A stretch of 64,000 bases of DNA from an uncultured Candidatus Saccharibacteria bacterium. GTDB lineage: Bacteria; Patescibacteriota; Saccharimonadia; Saccharimonadales; Saccharimonadaceae. The stretch lies in NCBI GenBank assembly GCA_947302125.1, contig CAMYUL010000003.1:1-64000 (forward strand), in the 5' to 3' direction. A model generated the notes under the pieces. The model was not told where the DNA came from and ran no database searches. It was given only the letters and a program-made list of their open reading frames with translations. This document shows positions 47,981-58,047 of the stretch, piece by piece. Made by a program: the position numbers and the translations under genes. How positions within the stretch are numbered: position 1 is the stretch's first letter; the number at the start of each line of letters is the position of its first letter.

Positions 47981-49488
47981 TTCCCTTCCCTCTTTATTAT
48001 TTTTTTCATCATCTCGCCTAATTGTTTAACGTCCTTATGATAACAAACCGCATTTATAATCGCTACCTCCGGCACAACTATAGCTACTACCATTATAGCA
48101 TTCTTGAGCCATTCCCAGTACGAAGCCATCTCCGTCTTGACGAAAAGATTACAGACCAACACACCAATAATACTCTCCACCGCAATTACCAGAATCCACG
48201 AGAACGACTTCCATACGCTTCTCTTCAAAATATACTTAGAATTGTGATACATAAATTCTACCATTCGGATAGCCATTGCCACGATGGTACCAATTGCCAC
48301 ACCTATAATTCCAAAATGGAACACCAATATTACGGACAAAATAATATTAGTAATCGCCTCAATCCACGCTCCCCTTCTAGTCTCCTTGAAATGTCCCGCC
48401 GCTAGCGTAACAGAGCTATACGGCATCTTTATTGCCCAAAGGAACTCCGAAATCGTAATCAACACGCCAAAGATTGGCCTCACATAATCCGCATCTGTTA
48501 CACCATTCATATAAACACTTACAAACGGCGTTATCAAGACAATCGTACATATAAACAATATCGTCGCCACGGTATGGTAGAATAATTCATATGCGGAAAA
48601 TCTCCGATTTAGCGTCTCATGCTCTTTCTTCGCCATCATATCACCAAACGAAGCGTCTATGCCTAGGCTAAATGCCTGTATAATATTTTTCACCCCCTTT
48701 ATGATCACCATATATATCGAATAAACCGACACTTCCTTCAGTGTACTAAAAATCGTCAACACCATGACGTCCGTATTGCCATGTATCACCGCCGCAATAT
48801 GCTGTACTAACCCGTCCCATTTTTGCTTTATGACATAACCACTCTTTGCATTACTAATTTTAATTCCATATTTTTTCTTTACGTATCCACTATATAACAA
48901 CGGCCTTGCAACAAAGATAATCGCCGTCGCAATCTTTACGATCTGAATACTAAACCCAAACTTAATCAGCAATACTACCACAATCGTATTTAGTAGAGTT
49001 GTACCGATCTGCACCGCAGATGAAATATACGTTCTTTGCCCAGCCTGTAGATACAGCTGGTACGTCATACCGAAGAAATACTCCGTAAATGTTCCCACGG
49101 CCATAATTACAAGCAACGATATTGTAAACAATGGCTCAAATTGATTCTCTACTAGCAACGGATACACTACACACAGTACAGCGATATATATCAAGAAAAA
49201 TCCAGCCACAATTCGGAAAAACTTCTCGGCTGACTTTAAAATACTTTCAATAGTAGATTTGTCGTTCTTGGCGATCGGCTTATACAGTATAGACTTCACT
49301 ACCGGCCCAAAACCAGATTCTAGAAGTGTGATATAGGCCAAAAATTGAGTAATAGAATTAACCAAGCCGTTAACTTCGGAGCCGTACGCGGAAATGATCA
49401 ACCTTGGTACTACAAACCCATAAACTATCATTACCGCCTGCAAAAGAAGCGAAGTTACGATATTCTTAGCAGCATTTTTACTACGCAT
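47977..49488 (-). CDS. Polysaccharide flippase (Wzx-like)
   Basis: 503 aa polytopic membrane protein in EPS locus; SAYGSEVNGLVNSITQFLAYITLLESGFG. Confidence 0.85.
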   Translation of the reverse strand: MRSKNAAKNIVTSLLLQAVMIVYGFVVPRLIISAYGSEVNGLVNSITQFLAYITLLESGFGPVVKSILYKPIAKNDKSTIESILKSAEKFFRIVAGFFLIYIAVLCVVYPLLVENQFEPLFTISLLVIMAVGTFTEYFFGMTYQLYLQAGQRTYISSAVQIGTTLLNTIVVVLLIKFGFSIQIVKIATAIIFVARPLLYSGYVKKKYGIKISNAKSGYVIKQKWDGLVQHIAAVIHGNTDVMVLTIFSTLKEVSVYSIYMVIIKGVKNIIQAFSLGIDASFGDMMAKKEHETLNRRFSAYELFYHTVATILFICTIVLITPFVSVYMNGVTDADYVRPIFGVLITISEFLWAIKMPYSSVTLAAGHFKETRRGAWIEAITNIILSVILVFHFGIIGVAIGTIVAMAIRMVEFMYHNSKYILKRSVWKSFSWILVIAVESIIGVLVCNLFVKTEMASYWEWLKNAIMVVAIVVPEVAIINAVCYHKDVKQLGEMMKKIIKREGK

Positions 49489-49502
49489 TAACTCTAATTA
49501 TA

Positions 49503-50399
49503 TCACTCTATCGGCAGCTTTATCAAATCGCCCAACCTGTAATCCCACTCTTTTGGGCTAAATTTTTCGAAACCAGCCCCAGGGTAGAATGTTATCTCGC
49601 CGAACTTTACAACCCCTGGTCTTGGGTTATAAAAATCTATCCTCACAAAAGACATCCCCTTAGCTAAACGTTCCGACAATTCTATCATCTTTTCCAAATC
49701 TGGAGGTTTTGGAATGCTTACAGTTGACTTTGGATACTTTCTTTCAAACGGCAATACGTTCCAGTCTCTGTCAAAGAAAGTCACCTTTAGGCCGTCCTTA
49801 GAGAATCTATCGGTACACGTAAAGATACACTTAACCTCCCCACCAAAACACATGAATTTATAGTCGGTCAATTCTTCACGATCGTCATCCGTCATGCACT
49901 CCTCGATCAAAATTCTTGGCTTTATGCTTTTATATGGCCATTCCCTCGAAACATAATAAAAATTCTTCTTTAGGCCTGTTTCTATTTTCCGCCTAGCCTT
50001 AGCCAAATCCAAATCTTTTCTATCCCTACATACAATTAGCCCGCCAGAGTCATGTGAGCACTTTATTACAAACTGTTCCGGGAGCTGCCAAAGATTAATC
50101 TCGTCAAAATGGTCACAGGTACTAATTGTTGGTATTATATACTCTTCCCCTATCTTCTCCGCCACATATTTCTTTGCTTCGATCTTATCTACCATCCGCG
50201 CATACTCCGGCTTTCTATCATGTAGCTTTAGCCACTGTATCTTTTCATTAAAAGTCTTTGGGTGTCTCAAATTGAGTTTATACCCCATCATATCTTTAAA
50301 TTTCAATTTAAGAAAAAGCCTATCACTAAGTAGTGGAACTCTTTTATCCAATGCAAGCAGCAACTTTCCCGGGTTTCGAAGATACCTTAAAGCTTTCAT
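49503..50399 (-). CDS. TupA-like ATP-grasp protein
   Basis: LNLRHPKTFNEKIQWLKLHDRKPEYARMVDKIEAKKYVAEKIGEEYIIP; KCSHDSGG. Confidence 0.85.
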   Translation of the reverse strand: MKALRYLRNPGKLLLALDKRVPLLSDRLFLKLKFKDMMGYKLNLRHPKTFNEKIQWLKLHDRKPEYARMVDKIEAKKYVAEKIGEEYIIPTISTCDHFDEINLWQLPEQFVIKCSHDSGGLIVCRDRKDLDLAKARRKIETGLKKNFYYVSREWPYKSIKPRILIEECMTDDDREELTDYKFMCFGGEVKCIFTCTDRFSKDGLKVTFFDRDWNVLPFERKYPKSTVSIPKPPDLEKMIELSERLAKGMSFVRIDFYNPRPGVVKFGEITFYPGAGFEKFSPKEWDYRLGDLIKLPIE

Positions 50400-51211
50400 C
50401 GTTTCTCCTTATGCAATGTCACTCTTACTAATGGATTCTTATATACATTGTCACCCAAACTTCCGACATCATTAAACTCGTAACCGAGCTTCCATACCAC
50501 ATACGGCAATGCTATCTGGTCTCTCATCGATTCAGATTTCAAAAACTCCTCCCACCATGCATTCAAGATCTTTTCCGCGCTCTTGCTATGTAAGTCGGTA
50601 GCAATTACGTTGCACTCGTACAGCCCAAATTCCCTAGGGAATCCTTCCTTCTTATATCTTGCGCCCTGCTCGTTCAATTTCCGTGCATTACCTTTCTTCA
50701 AAATCTTACAAGCTTTTATTTCCTTATACACAGAATCTCTTCTTTGATGTCTATGAAATGCTAACCCAGTCTTTTTATCGATGCCAGGTAGCATCTTTCT
50801 AATATCGCCTAAAACTTCTATATTCCCATCAATGTATATCGAATAGTCATACTTCCCTCCAAAAAGTTCAAACGGATGAAATTTCATATACCTGTTCCGC
50901 AATATATTATTGCCCAATGTCTCATCCTCCGGCATCTCACGAATTTTCCAACCATTACGCATCTTCTCGCCTTTAGCCCCATCTACATATGCAACAAAAT
51001 CAACATCTTCTATTTTAGGAGCCGAAAGCAGATCATCATACCCGCCAGTGATACTCGTGTAGACCACAGCCTTACCCACCTTATCCCAGTCCTCGTCTTG
51101 GTGCTGGTAGTTATTTTCCTTTTCGTCATGGCTAAGCATAGAAATTCTAACAATGTTATAGCCCGTCCTAATTTTTCTCTTTATCGCCCGGAACATTTTA
51201 TACCTTTCCAA
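50396..51211 (-). CDS. DUF616-family glycosyltransferase-like protein
   Basis: VVYTSITGGYDDLLSA; YSIYIDGNIEVLGD. Confidence 0.75.
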   Translation of the reverse strand: MERYKMFRAIKRKIRTGYNIVRISMLSHDEKENNYQHQDEDWDKVGKAVVYTSITGGYDDLLSAPKIEDVDFVAYVDGAKGEKMRNGWKIREMPEDETLGNNILRNRYMKFHPFELFGGKYDYSIYIDGNIEVLGDIRKMLPGIDKKTGLAFHRHQRRDSVYKEIKACKILKKGNARKLNEQGARYKKEGFPREFGLYECNVIATDLHSKSAEKILNAWWEEFLKSESMRDQIALPYVVWKLGYEFNDVGSLGDNVYKNPLVRVTLHKEKR

Positions 51212-52103
51212 ACCTTAGGGCTATTTTGTACGCTAAATTAGTATCTGCCTTTTCAGTCTTGTATCCTTTGTCACTGAGCACCATTTTCCTGGCCTTCTTG
51301 CTTACACGATACTCCGCCAAAGCTTTCAGCCACTCCTTATCTGACTCATACATTGAGTCAGCATATCCCTTTAGAATTTCCTTTGCAACTTTTTCTCTTG
51401 TATGATCCGGGTTGAAGAACTTCGTAAATCTCCTCCTTACCTTCGACAAAACTCCGTCATTTGCTCCAATTACGTTCCCCCCATGCTGGCGATATTTGAT
51501 ATACGCATTATTGTCATAAATCGCTTCGCCTTTTACCGCCAGACAAACTCTATAAATCCACGAATCGTGCATCTCTAAATACTTCGGCTGGTATTTCAGG
51601 ACCTCGTCACGCAGGCTAGCATTAAACACCATTGTACAACCGGTTGCTATATTTCTCACTATGCTGGATTTAAAAGATACCACCGGAACAACCAGGTCAG
51701 ACATTCTACCATTTTCCAAATGTTCATCCACAATTTCCTTGTTGCTAAAATATACTGCCGGGACACCTTTTTTAGCAGTTGCTAGCTTCTTTACTGCCAC
51801 GCTCAATTTTTCTGGCATCCAATAATCGTCTTGGTCAGAAAATGCATAATAATCATACTTACCTGCCTTATTCAGTAGATCCAAGAAACTTCTTGCTGGA
51901 CCCAAATTCCCACCATCATACCAATCTAGCAATTTCTTCTCTTTATACTCATTTAAAATCGCAATTGTACCGTCACTAGACCCGTCGTCGCGGACCAACA
52001 AATCAACCTTTACATCCTCCTGGGCCAAAATAGAGTCTATCTGCTCACGCAAATATTTTTCCCCATTGTACGTCGACATCAAAACTCTAATTTTTGCTCT
52101 CAT
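51198..52103 (-). CDS. Glycosyltransferase family 2 (rhamnosyltransferase-like)
   Basis: IRVLMSTYNGEKYLREQIDSILAQEDVKVDLLVRDDGSSDGT. Confidence 0.9.
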   Translation of the reverse strand: MRAKIRVLMSTYNGEKYLREQIDSILAQEDVKVDLLVRDDGSSDGTIAILNEYKEKKLLDWYDGGNLGPARSFLDLLNKAGKYDYYAFSDQDDYWMPEKLSVAVKKLATAKKGVPAVYFSNKEIVDEHLENGRMSDLVVPVVSFKSSIVRNIATGCTMVFNASLRDEVLKYQPKYLEMHDSWIYRVCLAVKGEAIYDNNAYIKYRQHGGNVIGANDGVLSKVRRRFTKFFNPDHTREKVAKEILKGYADSMYESDKEWLKALAEYRVSKKARKMVLSDKGYKTEKADTNLAYKIALRFGKV

Positions 52104-52106
52104 TTT

Positions 52107-53435
52107 TTATTCAATCCTCTTTTTTTCATCAGCGCCCGATATATTATAGCCAACCAATATGTAGTAGAGCATCATAATCTTTGACGCAATGAAGATATCA
52201 ATAAAGACCGCCGTCATCAGCAGCGCCATTGTACTATACACCACCATAATATATGTGGTCTTCTTCTTTTTGTCCAAGTTTTTTAGTATAGTAGCAATGA
52301 ACACTAACCATAACGTCAAGCCCAGCACGCCACTCTCGGCTAATAGTCTAACATAATTTCCATCTGCAGCTTCCGACGCAGCCGATGGGCCACAACCGAT
52401 AACTGGAGACTCCATAAAATCATTAAATAACGCAATCCACTTTCTAATCCTAATGTTATAGGAAGTGTCACCAGCCTGAGCAGATACATTAGTACTAGGC
52501 GGCTTACCACCACTTTCTGTTGTGCTTTCAACTTCTTCAATCGCACCCTTTGTACTCTCGACAATATCCGAAGTTTTTATCGAAGCAAATCGGTTCATTA
52601 ATGTGTTACCTTGAGCCAACGTGACTGTCACCACCGCCATACACAAAATCAAAATTACATTCCGTGCAAGAGCCTTTCTCTCTTTCCCATACTTTGCCAT
52701 CTTCAAAAAGTCTCTTGCAATCAACCAGCCAATCAATACTGCTAGCACTATAAGCGATGACCTAGATTGCGACAATAATACGCCTGCCAGTGCAGCCAAA
52801 ACTGCCACGCCGTAGAAGAAGACTTTCTTCCCCTCTAGGAACATATACAAACAGACTGGCGCCACCATTGTCAAGAAACCAGAGAATTCATATGGACCAT
52901 TAAATGTCGACCATACTCTGCTCCCTCGACTAGTCACCATAGCTCCATCTTTAAGCGCACCAAGCACCCCAAAATACTGCAAGAATCCTATTGCCACATG
53001 AATCAACAAACACCATACTATGAAGTGGAATAGCTTATCTTCCTTGCCATATTTTTTGCCAAACATAATGCCGACTATTATGAACAAGAAATATTCTAGG
53101 TTTCTTATGCAGAACAATAAACCATGCGCAACATTTATATATCCATTAATTGCACCAAATATCGTACTAATGACCGTCAGTATAAAGAACACGGAAAATA
53201 CCTGAGAAATTTTTCTGAGCGATGCGTTCTTAGTAGTAATTCTGTCTTTCTTTTCTTTACGCATCTCTTTTACAAAAACGACTAGCAGGAATAATGCGAT
53301 CATAAAATCTTCAGCGCGAATGCCAATATATGTCCCCGGTACATTGATAAGGTTAAACTTCGGGAACATCAGTACGAATCCCAAAATCAGAAAGTAGATT
53401 ATTTGCCCGAAGCTAAGTTTTCGAATTTTATTCAT
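52107..53435 (-). CDS. O-antigen polymerase/ligase-like (Wzy-type)
   Basis: 442 aa polytopic protein; loop then VIGCGPSAASEAADGNYVRLLAESGVLGLTLW. Confidence 0.82.
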   Translation of the reverse strand: MNKIRKLSFGQIIYFLILGFVLMFPKFNLINVPGTYIGIRAEDFMIALFLLVVFVKEMRKEKKDRITTKNASLRKISQVFSVFFILTVISTIFGAINGYINVAHGLLFCIRNLEYFLFIIVGIMFGKKYGKEDKLFHFIVWCLLIHVAIGFLQYFGVLGALKDGAMVTSRGSRVWSTFNGPYEFSGFLTMVAPVCLYMFLEGKKVFFYGVAVLAALAGVLLSQSRSSLIVLAVLIGWLIARDFLKMAKYGKERKALARNVILILCMAVVTVTLAQGNTLMNRFASIKTSDIVESTKGAIEEVESTTESGGKPPSTNVSAQAGDTSYNIRIRKWIALFNDFMESPVIGCGPSAASEAADGNYVRLLAESGVLGLTLWLVFIATILKNLDKKKKTTYIMVVYSTMALLMTAVFIDIFIASKIMMLYYILVGYNISGADEKKRIE

Positions 53436-54351
53436 TTTCCTCCTTTTTATTCCGTTTTGAATCTTTTCTCTTACTCATTTTTCCTGCCGTCATTCCACTA
53501 TATCTAGCGGCCATATTTGGAATGTACCCAGCCAACACTTTGAAATTCTTGTCCTTCGCGGCACTCTTTAGGACCGACTTTGCCATCCCACCACCAGCAG
53601 AATTTACTCCATATTTGGCAATCTCCGGATTCGCTTTCATAAATTCACCAGTTAGCTTATATCTCTCGTGTAATTCTGACAGAGAAAAATCATGAGAATG
53701 ATAGACTACGGCTTCTGCCACATATCCGATCTTATAGCCGTGCATAATTAATTTATACGCAAAGTACATATCTTCGGAGATTGGGAGGTCTTTTCCATCG
53801 TACCCACCAAGCTCCTTAAACACGGCGGTAGAAATTGCCCCAGCCGCATCAGAAAAGAAAAAGGTCTTTAGCCCAAGTTCCGGCAAATCTTCCTTAGACA
53901 CTACAAAAGACTTTTCCGGATAATTATGTTCCCTGGTATATTTTTCAATATTGTTATATTTTGTCTTCTGTCTAGCATATGTCGCCTGCACTTCACCAGC
54001 CACAATCGGAGCTATTAACCTACTCAGGAACTTATCATCCTCAATCACTACATCCTGTGACAAGAAGACGATCACTTCTCCCTTGGCTGACATAGCCGCC
54101 TTTTCTCTTACTAAACTATGAGAAAACTTCTCCTTAGGAATTTTTTCAAAAGAAAGCCCAGCCTCATTCATTATCTTCTCAGTATTGTCATCACTCTCTG
54201 TTAGAATATACTTCACTTCTACTAAGCTAACATCTTCCTGGGACTTAAGGGACTTATCAAAATCAAGAATTTCCTTCTCAGCATTAAAAACTGGGCAAAC
54301 CACAGAAACAGTATTAACACCCACATTTTCTTTACTCATTACTGCCCACAA
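53428..54351 (-). CDS. Glycosyltransferase family 2
   Basis: VSVVCPVFNAEKEILDFDKSLKSQE; FLSQDVVIEDDKFLSRLI. Confidence 0.85.
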   Translation of the reverse strand: MWAVMSKENVGVNTVSVVCPVFNAEKEILDFDKSLKSQEDVSLVEVKYILTESDDNTEKIMNEAGLSFEKIPKEKFSHSLVREKAAMSAKGEVIVFLSQDVVIEDDKFLSRLIAPIVAGEVQATYARQKTKYNNIEKYTREHNYPEKSFVVSKEDLPELGLKTFFFSDAAGAISTAVFKELGGYDGKDLPISEDMYFAYKLIMHGYKIGYVAEAVVYHSHDFSLSELHERYKLTGEFMKANPEIAKYGVNSAGGGMAKSVLKSAAKDKNFKVLAGYIPNMAARYSGMTAGKMSKRKDSKRNKKEENE

Positions 54352-54401
54352 TTATACCGCAAAAACGTCGGAAAATCAACTAGCCATAAGCATCTTCAAG
54401 C

Positions 54402-55016
54402 CTACTTTGCGCCACTTTTTCTAAAGACTGCGCCAATTGTTCTAAAGAAGATTTTTACATCTAGGGCAAAGCTCTGGTGATCTATATAATAATACTCTAG
54501 TTTTAGTCTCTTCTTATAGTCCACATCGCTTCTACCTCTAGTGGTCCAATATCCGGTCATTCCTGGCTTCACCGAATTATATTTCTTCGGATCTCCACCA
54601 TGTTCCTCCAGTTCTCCTGGTACTAACGGCCTCGGCCCAACTACCGACATCTGTCCAATCAGTACATTGAAAAATTGCGGAATCTCATCTATAGATCCTT
54701 TACGGATAATTTTTCCAATCTTCGTAGTCCTTGGGTCGTCCCCCAACTTCTGGTACTCGTCCCATTCCTCTTTATATTTCTTCTGTTTCAAAAGCTCTTT
54801 CAATTTTTTCTCAGCATCCCACACCATTGACCTAAACTTGTAAATCTTGAAAACTTTTCCATTCTTCCCCACTCTTTTTTGAGAAAAAATCACCCGATGA
54901 AAATCGCCAGTGTACATATAACAAATTTTCACAATCAACCAAACTGGCACTAGCACTATCAGCCCAACTAGCCCAATTATGATATCAAGAACTCTCTTAA
55001 AAAATTTATACACCAT
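54402..55016 (-). CDS. Initiating sugar transferase (undecaprenyl-phosphate phosphotransferase-like)
   Basis: FKRVLDIIIGLVGLIVLVPVWLIV; KIYKFRSMVWDAEKK; DEIPQFFNVLIGQMSVVGPRPL. Confidence 0.93.
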   Translation of the reverse strand: MVYKFFKRVLDIIIGLVGLIVLVPVWLIVKICYMYTGDFHRVIFSQKRVGKNGKVFKIYKFRSMVWDAEKKLKELLKQKKYKEEWDEYQKLGDDPRTTKIGKIIRKGSIDEIPQFFNVLIGQMSVVGPRPLVPGELEEHGGDPKKYNSVKPGMTGYWTTRGRSDVDYKKRLKLEYYYIDHQSFALDVKIFFRTIGAVFRKSGAK

Positions 55017-55138
55017 AACTCTTTCTTGTCACAATTATAGCATGCTTCACATTCAATGCATAATACTTATGCTAAAAATCGCAAAACTAATGCAAATCAT
55101 GCTATAATATATATCAGTTATTACTAACTGGAGTTTTT

Positions 55139-57250
55139 ATGGCAACAAAGAAGAAAACTAAGAATATTGATGGTGTGAAAAAGACTAAAAAGTCTGCTTC
55201 CAAAAAATCATCAAAATCAACCGCCAAGGTCAAAAAGGTCGAAGTCGTTGATAGTATCGTAGAAGACGCAGTCATCGATACCGCACCAAAAGAAACTCAT
55301 ATTAATATCACAGAGGCTAGCGATATTGAGCCCCTCTCCGAAGAAACTCCAGCAGAAGCAGAAGACATCGAAGCCTCCGCTTCAGAAATCAACGCCGCCA
55401 TCGTTGATGAACCAGCTATCGTTGTAGATACTCCAGAAGACGCATCCTCCGAAGAAGATGCCGCCATAGACGACGCCATAGATGACACCACTGAAGAAGA
55501 ATCCGAAGTTGTAGAAATTCCAGTCAGTACCAAGGACATCACCGCTGCCATTTCTTCTCCAGTCGATGAAGATTTTACTGACGACGATGATGATATCGAG
55601 GCTCTTATTAGAGACGTCGCCAACGAAGACGAAAAGAAAGAAAAAGAAAACCAGGAAGAATCTTCCAAGGACAAGAAAGAAGATCCTATGAAAAAATCCA
55701 AAAAAGCCCCAAGGAAGGCTAAGCCTTTCCGCATTATTAGCCGCCTTATTGCTATCTTAGCTACCGGCTCCTTGGTCGCATTACTTGTTCGTGTTGCCGT
55801 TACTGGCATCCTCCCAGACAAATATCTCTGGCCATCCGTCGGTGTAGCAGCCATCTTATCATTCTTCTTAATGTTCAAGGCCTTCCGCAAGAAAACTCAT
55901 CTCAAAATGTTAGCCTTTACCGACCTTCTGGGCATCGCCCTCATTGCCGCCGGCATTTTTGGCTTCCTCAAGATTGATGAAACTATGCGTTTCCTAGACA
56001 ACAACCTTGACACTGATAAGGAATACAGTATTTATAATGTTATCGTCTCTAAGGAATCTAATTACAATAGCCTCGACGACGTCAAGGGCAAAACTTTCCA
56101 TAGCATTTCCGATTTCGTAGACACCGCTAAACTTGAAGCTGCCGCCAAAGAGCAAGCTAACGCCACTATTTCTTATGAAGACGGCATCACTTCCCTGCTC
56201 AAAAATACCATGAACAGCACTACTTACATCTCCGTCTTGAACTCCGGTACTTATACCGCCACAATCGATAACGACGACTCCAAAGCCTACGAAAAAGGAC
56301 TCAAGGTTATCGGCGAGCTCAAAGTCGAAATTGAGAAAACCGAAAAGAGGGGTAGCGGCAACCTTACAGAAGATAGCTTTGTCGTATTTATTTCCGGTAT
56401 TGATACCCGTTCTGGAATGATGCTCGATAGAAGCCTTAGCGACGTTAATATCGTCATGGCTGTTAATCCAAAGACTAAGCATATCTTGCTCGTCGCCGTC
56501 CCTCGCGACTACTACGTCCAGCTTCACGGCACCTCCGGGCTTCCAGACAAGCTCACCCATGCTGGCTCTCTCGGTGGCCTAGATCTTTCCATGGCAACCA
56601 TCGAAGACCTCCTCGACCTCAAATTCAACCATTATATCCGCGTCAATTTTAACGCTGTAATTAAACTCGTAGATGCTATCGGCGGCATCACCGTCTACTC
56701 CGACGTTGACTATCCAATTAGCGCTTGGACCAATCGTGGATGTGTCTTCTATCCTGGCAATAATAATCTCGATGGCAAATGCGCCCTCGCCTTTGCTCGC
56801 GAACGCTACTCTTACCAGACCGGCGACCGCCACCGCGGTGAGAACCAAGAGCAGGTCATCCAAAAAGTTATCGAAAAGGTCTCAAAGAGCAGTACGCTCA
56901 TCAGTAGCTACTCCGACATTCTCGATGCCCTCTCCGGCTCCTTCGAAACCAGCATTGCCACCAAGGACATCACTAGTCTCGTCAATATGCAGCTTTCTGA
57001 CATGAGCGGCTGGACCGTCGAAACCTACAACCTCGACGGCACCACTGGCGGCGCATACACCTACAGCTACCCATCCCAGCAGCTTTCAGTCATGTACCCT
57101 GATATGAGCACTGTCGAGATCGCCAAAAAGAAAATTGACGCAGTCCTAGAAGGCGTTGACTACGTCGATCCAGCAACCGAAGCTACTGAAGCTACCGAGA
57201 CAAGTAGCACCAAGTCCAGCAGCTCAACTAATACCACCACTAAGAGGTAA
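55139..57250 (+). CDS. LytR-CpsA-Psr (LCP) family protein with long charged N-terminus
   Basis: RSLSDVNIVMAVNPKTKHILLVAVPRDYYVQLHG; INFNAVIKLVDAIGGITVYSD-type motif; CALAFARERYSYQTGDRHRGENQEQVI. Confidence 0.92.
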   Translation: MATKKKTKNIDGVKKTKKSASKKSSKSTAKVKKVEVVDSIVEDAVIDTAPKETHINITEASDIEPLSEETPAEAEDIEASASEINAAIVDEPAIVVDTPEDASSEEDAAIDDAIDDTTEEESEVVEIPVSTKDITAAISSPVDEDFTDDDDDIEALIRDVANEDEKKEKENQEESSKDKKEDPMKKSKKAPRKAKPFRIISRLIAILATGSLVALLVRVAVTGILPDKYLWPSVGVAAILSFFLMFKAFRKKTHLKMLAFTDLLGIALIAAGIFGFLKIDETMRFLDNNLDTDKEYSIYNVIVSKESNYNSLDDVKGKTFHSISDFVDTAKLEAAAKEQANATISYEDGITSLLKNTMNSTTYISVLNSGTYTATIDNDDSKAYEKGLKVIGELKVEIEKTEKRGSGNLTEDSFVVFISGIDTRSGMMLDRSLSDVNIVMAVNPKTKHILLVAVPRDYYVQLHGTSGLPDKLTHAGSLGGLDLSMATIEDLLDLKFNHYIRVNFNAVIKLVDAIGGITVYSDVDYPISAWTNRGCVFYPGNNNLDGKCALAFARERYSYQTGDRHRGENQEQVIQKVIEKVSKSSTLISSYSDILDALSGSFETSIATKDITSLVNMQLSDMSGWTVETYNLDGTTGGAYTYSYPSQQLSVMYPDMSTVEIAKKKIDAVLEGVDYVDPATEATEATETSSTKSSSSTNTTTKR

Positions 57251-57262
57251 GGAAACTTAAAT

Positions 57263-57751
57263 ATGCTCTCTATCATTTATAGTTCCCTCCTTGTCTTCCT
57301 CGTCTCCATGGTACCTATTATTGAGCTCCGTGGCGCCATTCCTATCGGCGTTGCCCTTGGTCTTCCTGAGCCCGTCGCTCTTATTATTGCCGTCATCGGC
57401 AACCTCATCCCCGTCCCTTTCGTCTACAAATTCTCTCGCAACATCCTCGAATACGGCAAGAATAGCTGCAGTATCCGCTGGTTCAAGAAATTCTGCACCT
57501 GGGTCTTAAAGAAAGGCGAAAAGGCCGGCAAAAAGCTCCAGAAAAAGACTGGCGACAGTATTTATCTTGCTCTTTTCCTCTTTGTCGGCATTCCTATTCC
57601 TGGCACCGGCGCCTGGACTGGCACCCTCGCCGCCTCTATGCTCGACCTTGATTACAAGAAGACCGTTCGCGCCATCATGTGCGGCGTCCTCCTAGCTGGC
57701 GCTATCATGCTTGCCATTTCCTTCGGCCTCTTCAAGGTCATCTTCGGCTAA
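57263..57751 (+). CDS. Small multidrug export protein family (PF06695-like) membrane protein
   Basis: VSMVPIIELRGAIPIGVALGLPEPVALIIAVIGNLIPVPFV; GIPIPGTGAWTGTLAASML. Confidence 0.85.
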   Translation: MLSIIYSSLLVFLVSMVPIIELRGAIPIGVALGLPEPVALIIAVIGNLIPVPFVYKFSRNILEYGKNSCSIRWFKKFCTWVLKKGEKAGKKLQKKTGDSIYLALFLFVGIPIPGTGAWTGTLAASMLDLDYKKTVRAIMCGVLLAGAIMLAISFGLFKVIFG

Positions 57752-57784
57752 TTCGGACCAAATCTATGCTATAATAGTGTAAGT

Positions 57785-57860
57785 GCCGCTGTAGCTCAGT
57801 TGGTAGAGCAGCTCATTCGTAACGAGCAGGTCACAGGTTCGATCCCTGCCAGCGGCTCCA
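57785..57860 (+). tRNA. tRNA-Thr(CGT), CCA encoded
   Basis: GCCGCTGTAGCTCAGTTGGTAGAGCAGCTCATTCGTAACGAGCAGGTCACAGGTTCGATCCCTGCCAGCGGCTCCA. Confidence 0.95.
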
Positions 57861-57937
57861 AACAGCCTAAAACCAGGCAAAAAGGGTTGTCAAATCTTCC
57901 CTAGTAGTGTATAATAAACCTACAATCTTTACAGGTT

Positions 57938-58014
57938 GGATTCGTAGCTCAGTTGGTTAGAGCGCCGCCCTGTCACGGCGGAGGTCGCGAGTTCGAGTCT
58001 CGTCGGATCCGCCA
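57938..58014 (+). tRNA. tRNA-Asp(GTC), CCA encoded
   Basis: GGATTCGTAGCTCAGTTGGTTAGAGCGCCGCCCTGTCACGGCGGAGGTCGCGAGTTCGAGTCTCGTCGGATCCGCCA; TTGTCA-17-TATAAT upstream. Confidence 0.95.
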
Positions 58015-58047
58015 TTTTTTATTCCCTGAAATTTCGGCATTTAAAAA

